64,000 nucleotides of DNA from JAZKIX01 sp040384645 (GCA_040384645.1 JAZKIX010000044.1:37894-101893), one strand, 5' to 3'; positions 35,664 to 45,558 are shown, counted from the stretch's first letter. Notes: generated by a model not told the origin, from the sequence alone. Numbers and translations: made by a program.

Positions 35664-36107
35664 GGAAAAATAGGGGGGTATATTGAAAAATACCCCTTGA
35701 TCCGCACGTATCAATTGCGCATTTGAATATACTGCCATATGTATATATTCGTCTTTAGCGATGCTTTTTTATCTAGTTAGCGCAACGGCGTAAATTTCAC
35801 AATGGATTTCATACTAAACCTCGCCCTGCCCGATGGTCGATTAATTACTTTCTCCAGCGATAATAGAAACCGATGCGGTAGCGCCCAATGTCGCGTTTCG
35901 ACATGTTTCACTTCCGATCCAACCACGAAATTGACGCGCTTGACGATCCACTGATGGTTGAAAGACGAGCCACAGTTTTTCCGATGAAATCGAGCGGCAC
36001 AAAACTATGCCAAACGCTCGCTACTTGCCAAGGCAGTTCACACACTATGTACGGAAGTAAAGGCGGTAAAAAATTCACCGCTTCTCAGTTGACAATAAGT
36101 CACCCAA
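35664..36107. other. 444-bp intergenic region with repeat copy C
   Basis: Lies between convergent ends of the small membrane-protein gene and spoVR. Contains repeat copy C at its left part. The 88-codon frame at 35888-36154 overlaps the spoVR end and shows no likeness to anything; not called. GCGGT/ACCGC around 36063-36080 may form a weak hairpin after spoVR. Confidence 0.5.
35671..35749 (+). repeat. Dispersed 78-bp repeat, copy C
   Basis: TAGGGGGGTATA, then hairpin GGGGTAT/ATACCCC, CCGCACG core, CAATTGCGC, and a right-hand TATAC-TGCCATAT-GTATATATT. The two-hairpin layout is clearest in this copy. Confidence 0.8.
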
Positions 36108-37658
36108 TCAGCGATTGCGCTTCTCGCGCTTGCATTCCATCGTATCGAGAATAATGCCGTCGGGGCCAATGGTTTCTAGAATCACGTCGAAGCCCCACAG
36201 ACGCGCCACATGCTTCAGCACCTCGTCGGTTTGGGGATTCAGCGGTCGGCGCTGAAACTGGGTGTGGCGCAAAGTCAATGCGCGGTCACCATGGGTGTTG
36301 ACCGACCAGACCTGGATATTCGGTTCGCGGTTGCCCATATTGTATTGCTCAGCCATCCGGTGCCGCACGTGGCGATAGCCACTTTCATCATGGATGGCAG
36401 ATACATTGAGCTTGTCATTCTTGTCGTTGTCGAGTACCGCAAAAAAATGGAATTCGCGAATCAATTTGGGCGACAGGTATTGCGCGATGAAGCTTTCATC
36501 CTTGAAATTACGCATGGCAAAATCCAGCGTCTTTTTCCAATCGGTATTGGCGATATCGGGAAACCAGTGCACATCCTCTTCAGTCGGATCTTCACAAATA
36601 CGGCGGATATCGCGCATCATGGCAAAGCCCAATGCATACGGATTGATGCCGTTGTAATGCTGGCTCGTTACCGGCGGTTGATAGACGACATTGGTGTGGC
36701 TTTGCAAAAACTCCATGATAAAACCATCGCCCACGATGCCTTCATCGTAGAGCTGGTTGATGATGGTGTAATGCCAGAACGTAGCCCAGCCTTCATTCAT
36801 GACCTGGGTTTGGCGTTGGGGATAGAAATATTGGGAAATCTTGCGCTCGATCCTCACCAGTTCACGCTGCCAGGGTGCTAGCAAGGGTGCGTATTTTTCA
36901 ATAAAGTACAACAGATTTTCTTCTGGCTCGGGCGGAAAACGGCCGTGGCTTTCATCTTCGTCTTCTTCCACCTCGCGTCGCGGTACAGTGCGCCACAGAT
37001 CGTTGACTTGCGATTGCACATAGATTTCGCGGTCTTTTTGGCGTAACTGTTCTTGCGCCAACGACAACTTGGCTGGCCGTTTGTAACGATCGACGCCATA
37101 GTTTTGCAGTGCATGGCAAGAGTCGAGTAATAATTCGACTTCTTCTACCCCGTAACGCTGCTCGCATTCGGCGATGTAGTTCTTGGCAAACACCATGTAA
37201 TCGACAATGGCTTCGGCATCGGTCCAGGTGCGGAATAAATAATTACCCTTGAAAAAAGAATTGTGCCCATACGCCGCATGCGCAATCACCAGTGCCTGCA
37301 TGGTCAGGCTATTTTCTTCCATCAGATACGCGATGCAAGGATTGGAATTGATAACAATTTCATACGCCAGCCCCATTTGCCCGCGCTTGTAACTTTTTTC
37401 CGTGGTCAAAAAATGCTTGCCGAACGACCAATGATGGTAAGACACGGGCATCCCTACCGAGGTGTAGGCATCCATCATTTGCTCGGCAGTGATGATCTCT
37501 AGTTGGTTGGGATAGGTATCGAGACCAAAATTCTCTGCCACGCGCCGAATTTCGGCATGCGCCTGCTCGATCAACTCAAAAGTCCATTCCGATTGCGCCG
37601 GCAAGGGCATCGGCGTGGGCGAAACGGCATCCAGACTGCGACTCGATTTGTTCACCAT
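36108..37658 (-). CDS. spoVR: SpoVR family protein
   Basis: 516 aa, normal for the family (E. coli YcgB 510). Contains the SpoVR landmarks: WTFELIEQAHAEIRRVAENFGLDTYPNQLEIITAEQMMDAYTSVGMPVSYHHWSFGK, NSNPCIAYLMEENS, HAAYGHNSFFKGNYLFR, NEGWATFWHYTI and NINPYALGF-like GINPYALGFAMMRDI. It follows yeaH and prkA on the same strand, the usual stress operon. The molecular role is unknown. In E. coli the set is controlled by sigma-S and nitrogen signals. Direct repeats of TCACCATAG fill the 45 bases ahead of the ATG at 37658. Confidence 0.94.
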   Translation of the reverse strand: MVNKSSRSLDAVSPTPMPLPAQSEWTFELIEQAHAEIRRVAENFGLDTYPNQLEIITAEQMMDAYTSVGMPVSYHHWSFGKHFLTTEKSYKRGQMGLAYEIVINSNPCIAYLMEENSLTMQALVIAHAAYGHNSFFKGNYLFRTWTDAEAIVDYMVFAKNYIAECEQRYGVEEVELLLDSCHALQNYGVDRYKRPAKLSLAQEQLRQKDREIYVQSQVNDLWRTVPRREVEEDEDESHGRFPPEPEENLLYFIEKYAPLLAPWQRELVRIERKISQYFYPQRQTQVMNEGWATFWHYTIINQLYDEGIVGDGFIMEFLQSHTNVVYQPPVTSQHYNGINPYALGFAMMRDIRRICEDPTEEDVHWFPDIANTDWKKTLDFAMRNFKDESFIAQYLSPKLIREFHFFAVLDNDKNDKLNVSAIHDESGYRHVRHRMAEQYNMGNREPNIQVWSVNTHGDRALTLRHTQFQRRPLNPQTDEVLKHVARLWGFDVILETIGPDGIILDTMECKREKRNR

Positions 37659-37701
37659 AGGGTCACCATAGAGTCAGTAAGTATTGAGTCTGTCACCATA
37701 G
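37652..37701. repeat. Three TCACCATAG direct repeats at the spoVR start
   Basis: Copies at 37652-37660, 37663-37671 and 37693-37701, each carrying an ATG on the minus strand. Only the one at 37658 opens the spoVR frame. They look like a recent slippage product; the gap between yeaH and spoVR consists of little else. Confidence 0.75.
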
Positions 37702-37703
37702 AT

Positions 37704-38975
37704 TTATTTTTCCTGCTTCTTAAATAGTTCACGAAACACAGGATAAATGTCGGTGGGTGCGGCGATCCTTTCCATTGCAAAATGGCTATGGATCTCGTGG
37801 ATATGACTGTATTCCTCCCACAAGTTCTGTGGCGGCCCATCGGTGATTTCAACGTAGGCGTAATACTGCACCGTCGGCATGATGGCGTTGATGAGCAATT
37901 GGCGGCAAGTGACCGAATCAGTAGTCCAGTTGTCACCGTCAGATGCCTGCGCGACATAACTATTCCAATCGCTGGCGGGAAATCGCTCATGCATGATCTT
38001 GGTCAGCAAATGCAGCGCCGACGACACCACCGTACCACCCGATTCGCGCGAATGGAAAAACTCGTTTTCATCTACCTCGTCGGCTGCAGTGTGATGACGG
38101 ATAAAGACGACCTCGATCCTTTCATAGGCGCGCGTCAGGAACAGGTATAAGAGGATGAAGAAACGCTTGGCAGTATCTTTTTTTTGCTCATCCATCGAAC
38201 CCGACACATCCATGATGCAAAACATCACCGCCTGACTCGATGGCTTGGGCACCTTGACGCGATTGGTATAGCGCAGGTCGAAAGGATCGATGAAAGGAAT
38301 CGCCAGCAGCCGCGTATGCAAGTGATGGATTTCGCGCTTCAATTCGATCACGCGCGGATCGGCATCGGGAAATTCCAGTTCCAGTAAAAGTTGGGCCAAC
38401 TCGTGCTCGATATGTTGCAAGCGTTTCTGGCTCGGCCCACCCACCGCAATGCGCCGTCCCAAGGCACCGCGTAGCGAGCGTAAGACATGGATATTGGACG
38501 GCGTGCCGGACGTGTTGTAACCGGCCCGACGATTTTTAAATTCCTTGGTGGCGGTCAATTGGGTTTTGACCATATTGGGCAGTTCGAGATCTTCGAAGAA
38601 ATAATTCATGAATTCTTCGCGCGTCAAATCGAACATGAAGTCATCTTCAGCCGTCTGGTCGCTATTGCTGGCCTGCCCTTTGCCAGAGCCACCGCCCTGC
38701 TTGGGGCGCGCAATCTGGTCGCCCTTCAGGTAGTCTTTATTGCCGGGATGGACGGTTTCCCACTCACCGCCACGGGCGTGGCCAAAACTAGGCTCACTGA
38801 CATCTTTGACAGGAATCGATATTTTTTCTCCACTCTCGATGTCAGTGATGGATCGGCCTTTCACGGCGCGCGCAACAGCCTCTTTGATCTGGCCTTTGTA
38901 ACGCTTGAGAAAGCGTTCGCGGTTGATCGCAGATTTGTTCTTGCCTTGTAGACGCCGGTCAATCAGATAGCTCAA
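37704..38975 (-). CDS. yeaH: YeaH/YhbH family protein (DUF444)
   Basis: 423 aa. The start SYLIDRRLQGKNKSAINRERFLKRYKGQIKEAV matches the family, so the TTG at 38975 is taken as initiator (GGGAGA six bases upstream); TTG starts are uncommon. A von Willebrand-like MIDAS motif is visible in CIMDVSGSMDEQKKDTAKRFF (about residues 250-270), with FFHSRESGGTVVSSAL further on. Partner of PrkA and SpoVR, encoded between them. Cytoplasmic; may be a substrate or scaffold of PrkA kinase/protease activity. Confidence 0.94.
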   Translation of the reverse strand: MSYLIDRRLQGKNKSAINRERFLKRYKGQIKEAVARAVKGRSITDIESGEKISIPVKDVSEPSFGHARGGEWETVHPGNKDYLKGDQIARPKQGGGSGKGQASNSDQTAEDDFMFDLTREEFMNYFFEDLELPNMVKTQLTATKEFKNRRAGYNTSGTPSNIHVLRSLRGALGRRIAVGGPSQKRLQHIEHELAQLLLELEFPDADPRVIELKREIHHLHTRLLAIPFIDPFDLRYTNRVKVPKPSSQAVMFCIMDVSGSMDEQKKDTAKRFFILLYLFLTRAYERIEVVFIRHHTAADEVDENEFFHSRESGGTVVSSALHLLTKIMHERFPASDWNSYVAQASDGDNWTTDSVTCRQLLINAIMPTVQYYAYVEITDGPPQNLWEEYSHIHEIHSHFAMERIAAPTDIYPVFRELFKKQEK

Positions 38976-38992
38976 TGAGATCTCCCGCTTTG

Positions 38993-40912
38993 CTACGACG
39001 ATTTTCTAACCCGAAGATACCACTCACACAACAGCCGGACTTGCTTGGCGGTATAGCCTTTTTTTACCATGCGGTCGACAAAATCAGCATGTTTGGTCGC
39101 ATCGTCCGCGCTAGCCTTGGTATTGAAGGATATGACAGGCAGCAATTCCTCGGTATTGGAAAACATTTTCTTTTCAATCACCGTCCTGAACTTTTCATAA
39201 CCAGTCCAGGCAGGGCTCTTACCACCGCTTTGCGCTCTGGCGCGCAGCACGAAATTGACGATTTCGTTGCGAAAGTCTTTCGGATTGGATATCCCAGCCG
39301 GCTTTTCGATTTTTTCCAATTCGTTATTGAGCGAATTGCGATCAAAACTTTCGCCCGTGTCGGGATCGCGGAATTCCTGATCCTGAATCCAGAAATCTGC
39401 AAACGTAACGTAACGGTCAAAAATATTTTGACCGTATTCGGAATAACTTTCTAAGTATGCCGTCTGGATTTCCTTGCCGATGAATTCGACATACCGCTGC
39501 GCCAAATGCTCTTTGATGGAGGCCAGATACTTTTGTTCAGTCTCCGGCGGGAATTGTTCGCGTTCGATTTGCTGTTCCAACACGTAGAGCAAATGCACCG
39601 GATTGGCTGCTACTTCTGTGGTGTCGAAGTTAAATACCTTGGACAAAATCTTGAAGGCAAAACGGGTCGACAAACCGTTCATGCCCTCATCCACGCCAGC
39701 ATAATCACTGTACTCGTGCATCGACTTGGCCTTGGGATCGGTATCCTTGAGATTCTCGCCGTCATAGACCAGCATCTTGCTGAACAAGCTGGAGTTTTCC
39801 GGCTCTTTCAAGCGTGACAATACCGCAAACTGCGCCATCATCTTCAAGGTTCCCGGTGCGCAAGGCGCTTGCGACAAGGATGAGTTACGCAGCAATTTTT
39901 CGTAGATTTTTATCTCGTCAGTCACGCGTAGGCAATACGGCACCTTGACGATATAAATACGATCCAGGAACGCTTCATTGTTCTTGTTATTTTTAAACGC
40001 TTTCCATTCGGATTCATTTGAATGCGCCAGCACCACACCATCGAAAGGAATCGCACCAAAGCCTTCGGTGCCTTTGAAGTTGCCTTCTTGGGTCGCAGTC
40101 AATAATGGGTGCAAGACCTTGATCGGCGCCTTGAACATTTCAACGAATTCCATCAAGCCCTGATTCGACAGGCACAGTCCGCCCGAATAACTATAGGCAT
40201 CGGGATCGTCTTGCGAATATTCTTCCAGCTTGCGGATATCGACCTTGCCGACCAGCGAAGAAATATCCTGGTTATTTTCATCACCCGGTTCCGTCTTGGA
40301 AATAGCCACTTGTTTCAAGATCGACGGATAGCGCCGCACCACGCGGAACTGGTTGATATCGCCATTGAATTCTTGCAGGCGCTTGACTGCCCATGGGCTA
40401 GGGATAGAGCGCAGATAACGCCGTGGAATGCCGTAATCCTCTTCTAGAATCACGCCATCTTCTTCGGTGAAAAGACCGAGCGGCGATTCATTGACAGGGG
40501 AACCTTTGATGGAATAGAACGGCACTTTTTCCATCAAGCTTTTAAGCTTTTCGGCAATCGACGATTTACCGCCGCCGACCGGACCTAAGAGATAGAGAAT
40601 TTGCTTGCGTTCTTCCAAACCTTGCGCGGCATGGCGGAAATAAGACACTACTTGGTCAATTGCATCTTCAGTGCCATAAAACTCGCGGAAGGCGGGATAA
40701 ATCTTGATGACCTTATTGGCGAAAATGCGGGACAGCCGGGGGTCGTGACGGGTATCGACTAACTGGGGATCGCCGATGGCTGCCAACATCCGTTCTGCAG
40801 CTGAAGCGTAGGCGAGAGGATCGCGCTTGCATAAGTCCAGATACTCTTGCAAGGAAAATTCCTCCTCCTTAGTGCGTTCGTACCGTGCTGTGTAATTGTC
40901 AAAGATTTTCAT
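38993..40912 (-). CDS. prkA: PrkA serine protein kinase / AAA+ ATPase
   Basis: 639 aa from the ATG at 40912 (AAAGGAG site), E. coli YeaG 644. The N-terminal PrkA AAA domain has Walker A LLGPVGGGKSSIAEKL (about residues 105-120); the C-terminal half carries the kinase-like PrkA domain. Conserved start FDNYTARYERTKEEEFSLQEYLDLC. Known relatives phosphorylate proteins during nutrient stress. The first gene of the prkA-yeaH-spoVR operon; yeaH follows by 17 bases. Confidence 0.95.
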   Translation of the reverse strand: MKIFDNYTARYERTKEEEFSLQEYLDLCKRDPLAYASAAERMLAAIGDPQLVDTRHDPRLSRIFANKVIKIYPAFREFYGTEDAIDQVVSYFRHAAQGLEERKQILYLLGPVGGGKSSIAEKLKSLMEKVPFYSIKGSPVNESPLGLFTEEDGVILEEDYGIPRRYLRSIPSPWAVKRLQEFNGDINQFRVVRRYPSILKQVAISKTEPGDENNQDISSLVGKVDIRKLEEYSQDDPDAYSYSGGLCLSNQGLMEFVEMFKAPIKVLHPLLTATQEGNFKGTEGFGAIPFDGVVLAHSNESEWKAFKNNKNNEAFLDRIYIVKVPYCLRVTDEIKIYEKLLRNSSLSQAPCAPGTLKMMAQFAVLSRLKEPENSSLFSKMLVYDGENLKDTDPKAKSMHEYSDYAGVDEGMNGLSTRFAFKILSKVFNFDTTEVAANPVHLLYVLEQQIEREQFPPETEQKYLASIKEHLAQRYVEFIGKEIQTAYLESYSEYGQNIFDRYVTFADFWIQDQEFRDPDTGESFDRNSLNNELEKIEKPAGISNPKDFRNEIVNFVLRARAQSGGKSPAWTGYEKFRTVIEKKMFSNTEELLPVISFNTKASADDATKHADFVDRMVKKGYTAKQVRLLCEWYLRVRKSS

Positions 40913-41296
40913 ATTGCTCCTTTGATTTAAATCCACCGGTCGTTCGACAGGGATGAAGAAGAACTCCCGTGCTAGTGAACAATAATACGCGTACTTTCAG
41001 ATCGTCGTGAGGTAATTTTCACGGGATGAAATTTTTCCAACACAGCATCTTGGGCAATCAATAACACTTGAAAAACACGCCTGCCGATCTCAAATTTGGC
41101 GCTGTATTTTTTCAAAAATAACTTCAAATTTGCGTTCATGCGTGCATTGGCATTTGCTTTCGATCCGCAAAAAATTCAAGCCCTTCATCAACTGCATGTT
41201 TGACCAAACAGCGCCAAATCAGGGCGGGAAAATACGTGCATCGTGCAAAGATAGAGATCATCTGGCAGCGTATTTGTTCCCACGCAATGCTGACAA

Positions 41297-41335
41297 TCAA
41301 TATACTCCGGCATGTATTTTTTTTAAGCCTTTAAT
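41297..41335 (-). repeat. Dispersed repeat, partial copy D
   Basis: Only the hairpin end (AATATACTCCGGCATG-TATTTTTTTTAAGCC) is kept; the GGGGGTATA end and CCGCACG core are missing. The 12 bases TACTCCGGCATG are shared with copy G. Confidence 0.65.
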
Positions 41336-41420
41336 TGCCTGAGAGAAAGCCATGTTTTGAACCGATACTCCTCGAAAAATATTCCCAAGGGAAATCAAGC
41401 GGAACTCGCTATTTTTAACA

Positions 41421-41531
41421 CTAGTAGATCAACCAGTTGAATCCGTAGGGTACCGATAACGTTACAGCCCAATTGGTACGCGAGGTGAGCCACTTATCTT
41501 ATCCAATCAATTCACATGGTTGATCTACTAG
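41421..41531. mobile_element. MITE-like 111-bp element with 15-bp perfect terminal inverted repeats
   Basis: Left end CTAGTAGATCAACCA (41421-41435), right end TGGTTGATCTACTAG (41517-41531). The interior has no coding capacity. Short size and perfect termini fit a non-autonomous insertion element moved by an outside transposase. CTAG at each outer edge may be part of the repeat or a target sequence; no further duplication is clear. Confidence 0.7.
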
Positions 41532-41786
41532 CCTCAGTATCCACCCGCAAACCGGATGACTCATTGAGATATTGCTCGACGTTGCGTCGTTGCACAGCGT
41601 AAAAAACTATTGTGCATCTGATCTCGTATATCAGGTGTAACGGCAATCGCAGGGGAAAATTCAATTTTATTTGATCGGCCGCCGTCGATGGCGGGCAAAG
41701 AAATCCGGGGCGTGCCACGGCAAGGGTTGTGTATAGCTTGAGCCATTGCGAGATCAAGTATTGGGATACCCAGCGACTGCCGGCGA

Positions 41787-43301
41787 TCAGGGCAATTGGT
41801 AGGGATAGCCATCTGGATTGACGCTGCCGTTGTTATCCACAACATACAGGTAAGCCATGGACTTGCTTTTGAAAGAACCTTTATTCAAGGAGGCGACGAT
41901 CTTCGAATCCGACCAACTCGTGGCCCGCTGAATTTCGCAATGTTTTCGCCCGGCCCATGTCACCGCATCACACAATTCCAAACGTGCCTGGGTGGTGTCG
42001 ACGTAAACGTCGTCCATAAAGAGATCCAAGTCCAGATAGCCATCGTATACCGATTCGATGGCGTGGCTGAGCACCACATAACGCCATGCCGAATTACCCG
42101 CGTGATGCGTCAGCGCATTGATGAAATTGAAGTTGTAAGCGTCCTTGCCGATGCGCTTCCCACGCCAAATCCCATCTGCGACATTGGGTGCTGAAGATCG
42201 TTGTGCATAAAACTCCATGCGTTGCCATTGTCCCCATAACATTGCGTCTTGAGGCAGGCCGCTGGTAGGGACACCCCGTTTAGTGGCTTGTAGGTCATGG
42301 TCGTAATAATTAACGCCACCAGCGCCATTCGCCCAGCGCGCATTATCAAAATACCAGTACGCAGAAAATGCCGCAGTCATATTGTAGGCATACGATCCGG
42401 GCGGTGCAGAGGGATAGCTATTAGATAAATCGTAATACAGACGCGGTGAAGAGGTAATGGTCGGAAAACCTTTCCACTGCCAACTGGTACTAGTCGAGCT
42501 TCCCTTATCCAGATAGACCCAAGCCGAAACATAAATCTTGTCTGCACCTGCCGAGCCTAAGTCAATCGCATTACGCTGCCAATCACTTTTTGTGCTGGTT
42601 GGGGACGCAGAATAATTAAATTCCAGCGACTTCGATCCGCTGTGTGCCTTGTTTGCCTGCACGGTGCCCCATGCGCTCAGGTTCGTCATTTGACCCGGCG
42701 GAATCAGGCCGGTCGTGTCCGCATCAAAATTACTGTAGTAGGCCGGTGCCGGCATTGATTTGGATGAGAATTTCTGACCGCTGATGCTCATGACCGATCC
42801 CTCGGTCGCCAAGGTGAACAACGAGACCCCCGACGAAACCGCATTCGTACTGGCCGTCAGCGTCTTGAACGCAGAACGATTACCCGCGGCGTCAACCGCG
42901 CTCACGCTCAGGGTATAACTGGTCGATGCTTGTAATCCAACGAAGGTAAAAGTGCTACTTTTGCTAATACCAACCGGATTGCCATCAAGGGATAGCTCGT
43001 AACGCAATACGCCAACATTATCTGTGCTGGCATTCCATTTCAGGATCAGGCTATTTTGAGAGCTATAGATCACCAGCAAATTTGCAGGCACGGTCGGCGG
43101 TGTGTGGTCGGGCCCTTCAAGCAATAAGCTTTGAATCACTGGCAACATTCGGGTCGATGACGGATGTGGCAAGGCCGCGGGCAATGCCGCCGTGGCCTCC
43201 AAATGATTTTCAGCGCCAACGGAAAAGTGTAAACACCACAGCGCCAGAACCGACGACGTGGTCAAAAAAATCCGCTGAACTGTGGCTGAACAAGCATTCA
43301 T
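41787..43301 (-). CDS. Secreted fibronectin-III-containing protein, unknown function
   Basis: 504 aa. Signal peptide (RIFLTTSSVLALWCLHFSVGA). Residues about 68-155 form a fibronectin-III domain (PPTVPANLLVIYSSQNSLILKWNASTDNVGVLRYELSLDG...YTLSVSAVDAAGNRS). The middle region is beta-rich (SGSKSLEFNYSASP, DKIYVSAWVYLDKG, DLDLFMDDVYVDTT), like jelly-roll lectin or polysaccharide-lyase folds. The last 70 residues (ATSWSDSKIVASLNKGSFKSKSMAYLYVVDNNGSVNPDGYP) resemble a TIG-like end domain. A carbohydrate-binding or degrading role is inferred. Single gene. Confidence 0.75.
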   Translation of the reverse strand: MNACSATVQRIFLTTSSVLALWCLHFSVGAENHLEATAALPAALPHPSSTRMLPVIQSLLLEGPDHTPPTVPANLLVIYSSQNSLILKWNASTDNVGVLRYELSLDGNPVGISKSSTFTFVGLQASTSYTLSVSAVDAAGNRSAFKTLTASTNAVSSGVSLFTLATEGSVMSISGQKFSSKSMPAPAYYSNFDADTTGLIPPGQMTNLSAWGTVQANKAHSGSKSLEFNYSASPTSTKSDWQRNAIDLGSAGADKIYVSAWVYLDKGSSTSTSWQWKGFPTITSSPRLYYDLSNSYPSAPPGSYAYNMTAAFSAYWYFDNARWANGAGGVNYYDHDLQATKRGVPTSGLPQDAMLWGQWQRMEFYAQRSSAPNVADGIWRGKRIGKDAYNFNFINALTHHAGNSAWRYVVLSHAIESVYDGYLDLDLFMDDVYVDTTQARLELCDAVTWAGRKHCEIQRATSWSDSKIVASLNKGSFKSKSMAYLYVVDNNGSVNPDGYPYQLP

Positions 43302-43604
43302 TTAATTTTCTTTCATCGAAACATGCACACTCTTGCGATCTCAAGTGACGCTTATACGTGAACTATTTAAGTGTCCAGGATAAGTGAGCTGATTTGACTG
43401 ACCCAGCCTTGCATACACGCATGGCGGCTTGTAAGCTCGCCAATCGCTGTATTGCCAAAAATACGAAACGGCAAACGCGAGAATGCGCGCTGGAGCTGCA
43501 GTCCATGACAAGACGTCGATCACCGATGATCTGAACAAGCGGATAGAAAATCATCGACATCCCCACCGCTAGATTGAGATAGCAGGCAATAACATGCCAT
43601 AACG
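43302..43604. other. 303-bp gap, nothing recognised
   Basis: Between the Fn3 protein start and the end of the SDH_sah gene. Short overlapping minus-strand frames (43341-43566) have no likeness to known proteins. No repeat copy and no clear terminator. Confidence 0.5.
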
Positions 43605-44612
43605 TTAAGCAATATGGAAAATCGATTTCACGATGTCGCCATCGACTTGCTCATTCTTGCGCCATGAACTGTTTTCATTCATGGTGATCCAGCGCCGTTC
43701 TTCGGCCCTATAAAACCAATCTTTATCTTGTTGGAAATAGACCTGTACGCCATTGGTTTCCAGGATATTGAGGATTTCATTACCGTGCGAATTGATTTCG
43801 TCGAAATCGGTGGTGGCGCGTTGTCCCATCTCGCTATACAAATGATTCAATTCCAGTAGCAGGGAATGCGCTTCCTTGCCCATCGGTACCGCTTTCATGC
43901 CGATCCGTTGCGCTTCTTTCAACAAGATCGGATAGCCGTGTGAGGGATATTCCGAATTGAGCACGGTGGCGATGTTTAAGGCGGTTTTTTCGTCGTCAAT
44001 ATGGTGCGACAAGATTTCCTTGCACAACATGATGGACAGCGATTCGGCCCGATCCACCGCGCCGATCACCAGCGGATGGACATATTTGAACAAGTGGCGG
44101 TAGGGATTGATGCCTTCTTCGGTATTTTCCTTTTGCCACAGCTTAACGGTACGCGAGAGTTCGTCCAGGCTGACGCTGACCCGGTCGTTATCGCGATCAA
44201 TAGGCGACAGATCGTGGGTCAAGGAAGTATCGACTGCCGACAAATACGCCATCGGGCCCATCTGGATTTCATTGGCGCCAATTGCCATCATGGTGGCAGC
44301 CGAGGCGCAATCGAGCGGCACCAGCGCGATTAACTCATCGCAATATTGGCGCAGCAGGTTGACGATCCGCAGTGACGCCTTGCCGCTGCCGCCGTCGGAT
44401 TTGATGAACAAGAAAATGCGCTCTTGCTTGCCGATTTTTTCCAATAATTCATGAAACGCCAGCACATCGTTATTGCATACCGTGCCGCGTGGATTGTTCC
44501 AGTAAGAAATTAAGGTGCCATTGATCACCTGTTCCAATTTCTCGATGATGGCCTGGGTTTTTTCAAATAAGACCGGCGGCTGCTTGACGACGATTTTGGT
44601 TTTGATATCCAT
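43605..44612 (-). CDS. SDH_sah family ClpP-like serine protease
   Basis: 335 aa. ClpP/crotonase-like fold of the serine dehydrogenase proteinase family (PF01972): IFLFIKSDGGSGKASLRIVNLLRQYCDELIALVPLDCASAATMMAIGANEIQMGPMAYLSAVDTSL. The Ser of DCASAATM is the likely nucleophile. Members were named after a thermophilic protein reported to have serine dehydrogenase and protease-like activity; the true role is unsettled. No signal peptide or membrane helix. SD GATAGGAAA lies before the ATG at 44612. Stands alone; repeat copy E is upstream. Confidence 0.85.
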   Translation of the reverse strand: MDIKTKIVVKQPPVLFEKTQAIIEKLEQVINGTLISYWNNPRGTVCNNDVLAFHELLEKIGKQERIFLFIKSDGGSGKASLRIVNLLRQYCDELIALVPLDCASAATMMAIGANEIQMGPMAYLSAVDTSLTHDLSPIDRDNDRVSVSLDELSRTVKLWQKENTEEGINPYRHLFKYVHPLVIGAVDRAESLSIMLCKEILSHHIDDEKTALNIATVLNSEYPSHGYPILLKEAQRIGMKAVPMGKEAHSLLLELNHLYSEMGQRATTDFDEINSHGNEILNILETNGVQVYFQQDKDWFYRAEERRWITMNENSSWRKNEQVDGDIVKSIFHIA

Positions 44613-44752
44613 GAATTTCCTATCCTAGGTTGGACGATCTGGTCGCCGGTTTATGATTTGTTTGTAGCTTAAAGCTGCGCGTATTGGCAAACCTTGGCAC
44701 CGGTACCGCGCGCCGGAGCTGGTTGAACAGCTTAAACAAGCGATACTTAACT

Positions 44753-44829
44753 AAAAAATACTACCCCGTGTATTTTTAAAGCAGCAATGAATCCGTGCGG
44801 AGATGGCATGGTTTATCCATATACCCCTC
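44753..44829 (-). repeat. Dispersed 78-bp repeat, copy E
   Basis: Reverse orientation: AAAAAATACTACC-CCGTGTATTTTT, then TCCGTGCGG core, ending TATACCCCTCA. Lies downstream of the DUF4440 gene and upstream of the SDH_sah gene. Confidence 0.75.
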
Positions 44830-44870
44830 ATTATTCATCCAAATAGCGAGTTGAGAAATAAAGAATTTAT

Positions 44871-45272
44871 CTAAACAACGCCACAACTATGCGCGGCGAT
44901 CACTTGCCACGCGCCATTGGACGCGGCCGACCAAATGCGGGTGAATCGTAAATCAACATCGGAAGGATTGCCGGCGAAGGTGCCCGACAATGCCATCCGC
45001 ACCGACACGATGGCGACCTCGCCGTGCCACTGGATGCGCTGTTCCGAGGCTACCAATTGATTGACCTTGAGCACGCCGGAGCGGTGCGCGCCCAGATCGT
45101 CTTGCTTGCTCATCACGTGGCCGAGGTGATTGGTGAAAATAAGGTCGTCGGCCAACAGCTCGTCCAACACGGCGACATCGGATTGCAGGATTGCGTGCAA
45201 AAGTCGTTGTTCCGCCCTGCCAATCAAGACTTCGGCCGTATTTTCAAGCGCGTTTTCAACTGTGTTATTCAT
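44871..45272 (-). CDS. SnoaL/NTF2-like protein (DUF4440)
   Basis: 133 aa from the ATG at 45272 (AAGGA site six bases upstream; a GTG precedes). Cone-shaped NTF2-like fold of DUF4440: EQRLLHAILQSDVAVLDELLADDLIFTNHLGHVMSKQDDL at the start and RFTRIWSAASNGAWQVIAAHS at the end. Members bind small ligands or act as isomerase-like enzymes; function here unknown. Cytoplasmic, single gene. Confidence 0.88.
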   Translation of the reverse strand: MNNTVENALENTAEVLIGRAEQRLLHAILQSDVAVLDELLADDLIFTNHLGHVMSKQDDLGAHRSGVLKVNQLVASEQRIQWHGEVAIVSVRMALSGTFAGNPSDVDLRFTRIWSAASNGAWQVIAAHSCGVV

Positions 45273-45558
45273 CACTGTCCTTTATCAAACTTGCGGTAAC
45301 GCGAGGCCGTACTACAAAGCCATATTGGATAAAACGGTAGTGGATTGTAAGCCAGACAAGTGGCTGCCTGGCAAGAGGCTGGCGGCAAAATATTGCCTCC
45401 TTCCCAGTACTTGAAACTGTCATTCAACTCGTACTTGAGCCACATTTAAAAAATTGCTGCTAATTTCCGCCGAAAGCATTTTCGATAGAATGTATGGCAA
45501 TATCGGCAATATTCTGTAGTAGCGGCAGCACATCACACATCAATCCAGGGAGCGAACA

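Larger units (their letters stand above)
40913..41786. other. 874-bp intergenic region with a repeat fragment and a MITE-like element
   Basis: Upstream of prkA and downstream of the Fn3 protein gene. Holds a fragment of the dispersed repeat (41297-41335) and a 111-bp inverted-repeat element (41421-41531). The 41512-41845 minus-strand frames show no family likeness. The prkA promoter should lie within 40913-41100, but I could not pick one. Confidence 0.5.

Noticed and set aside
35888..36154. 88-codon plus-strand frame
   Set aside because: Overlaps the end of spoVR on the other strand, with no ribosome site and no likeness.
41512..41845. Minus-strand frames upstream of the Fn3 protein end
   Set aside because: They overlap the MITE-like element and the real gene and show no likeness to proteins.
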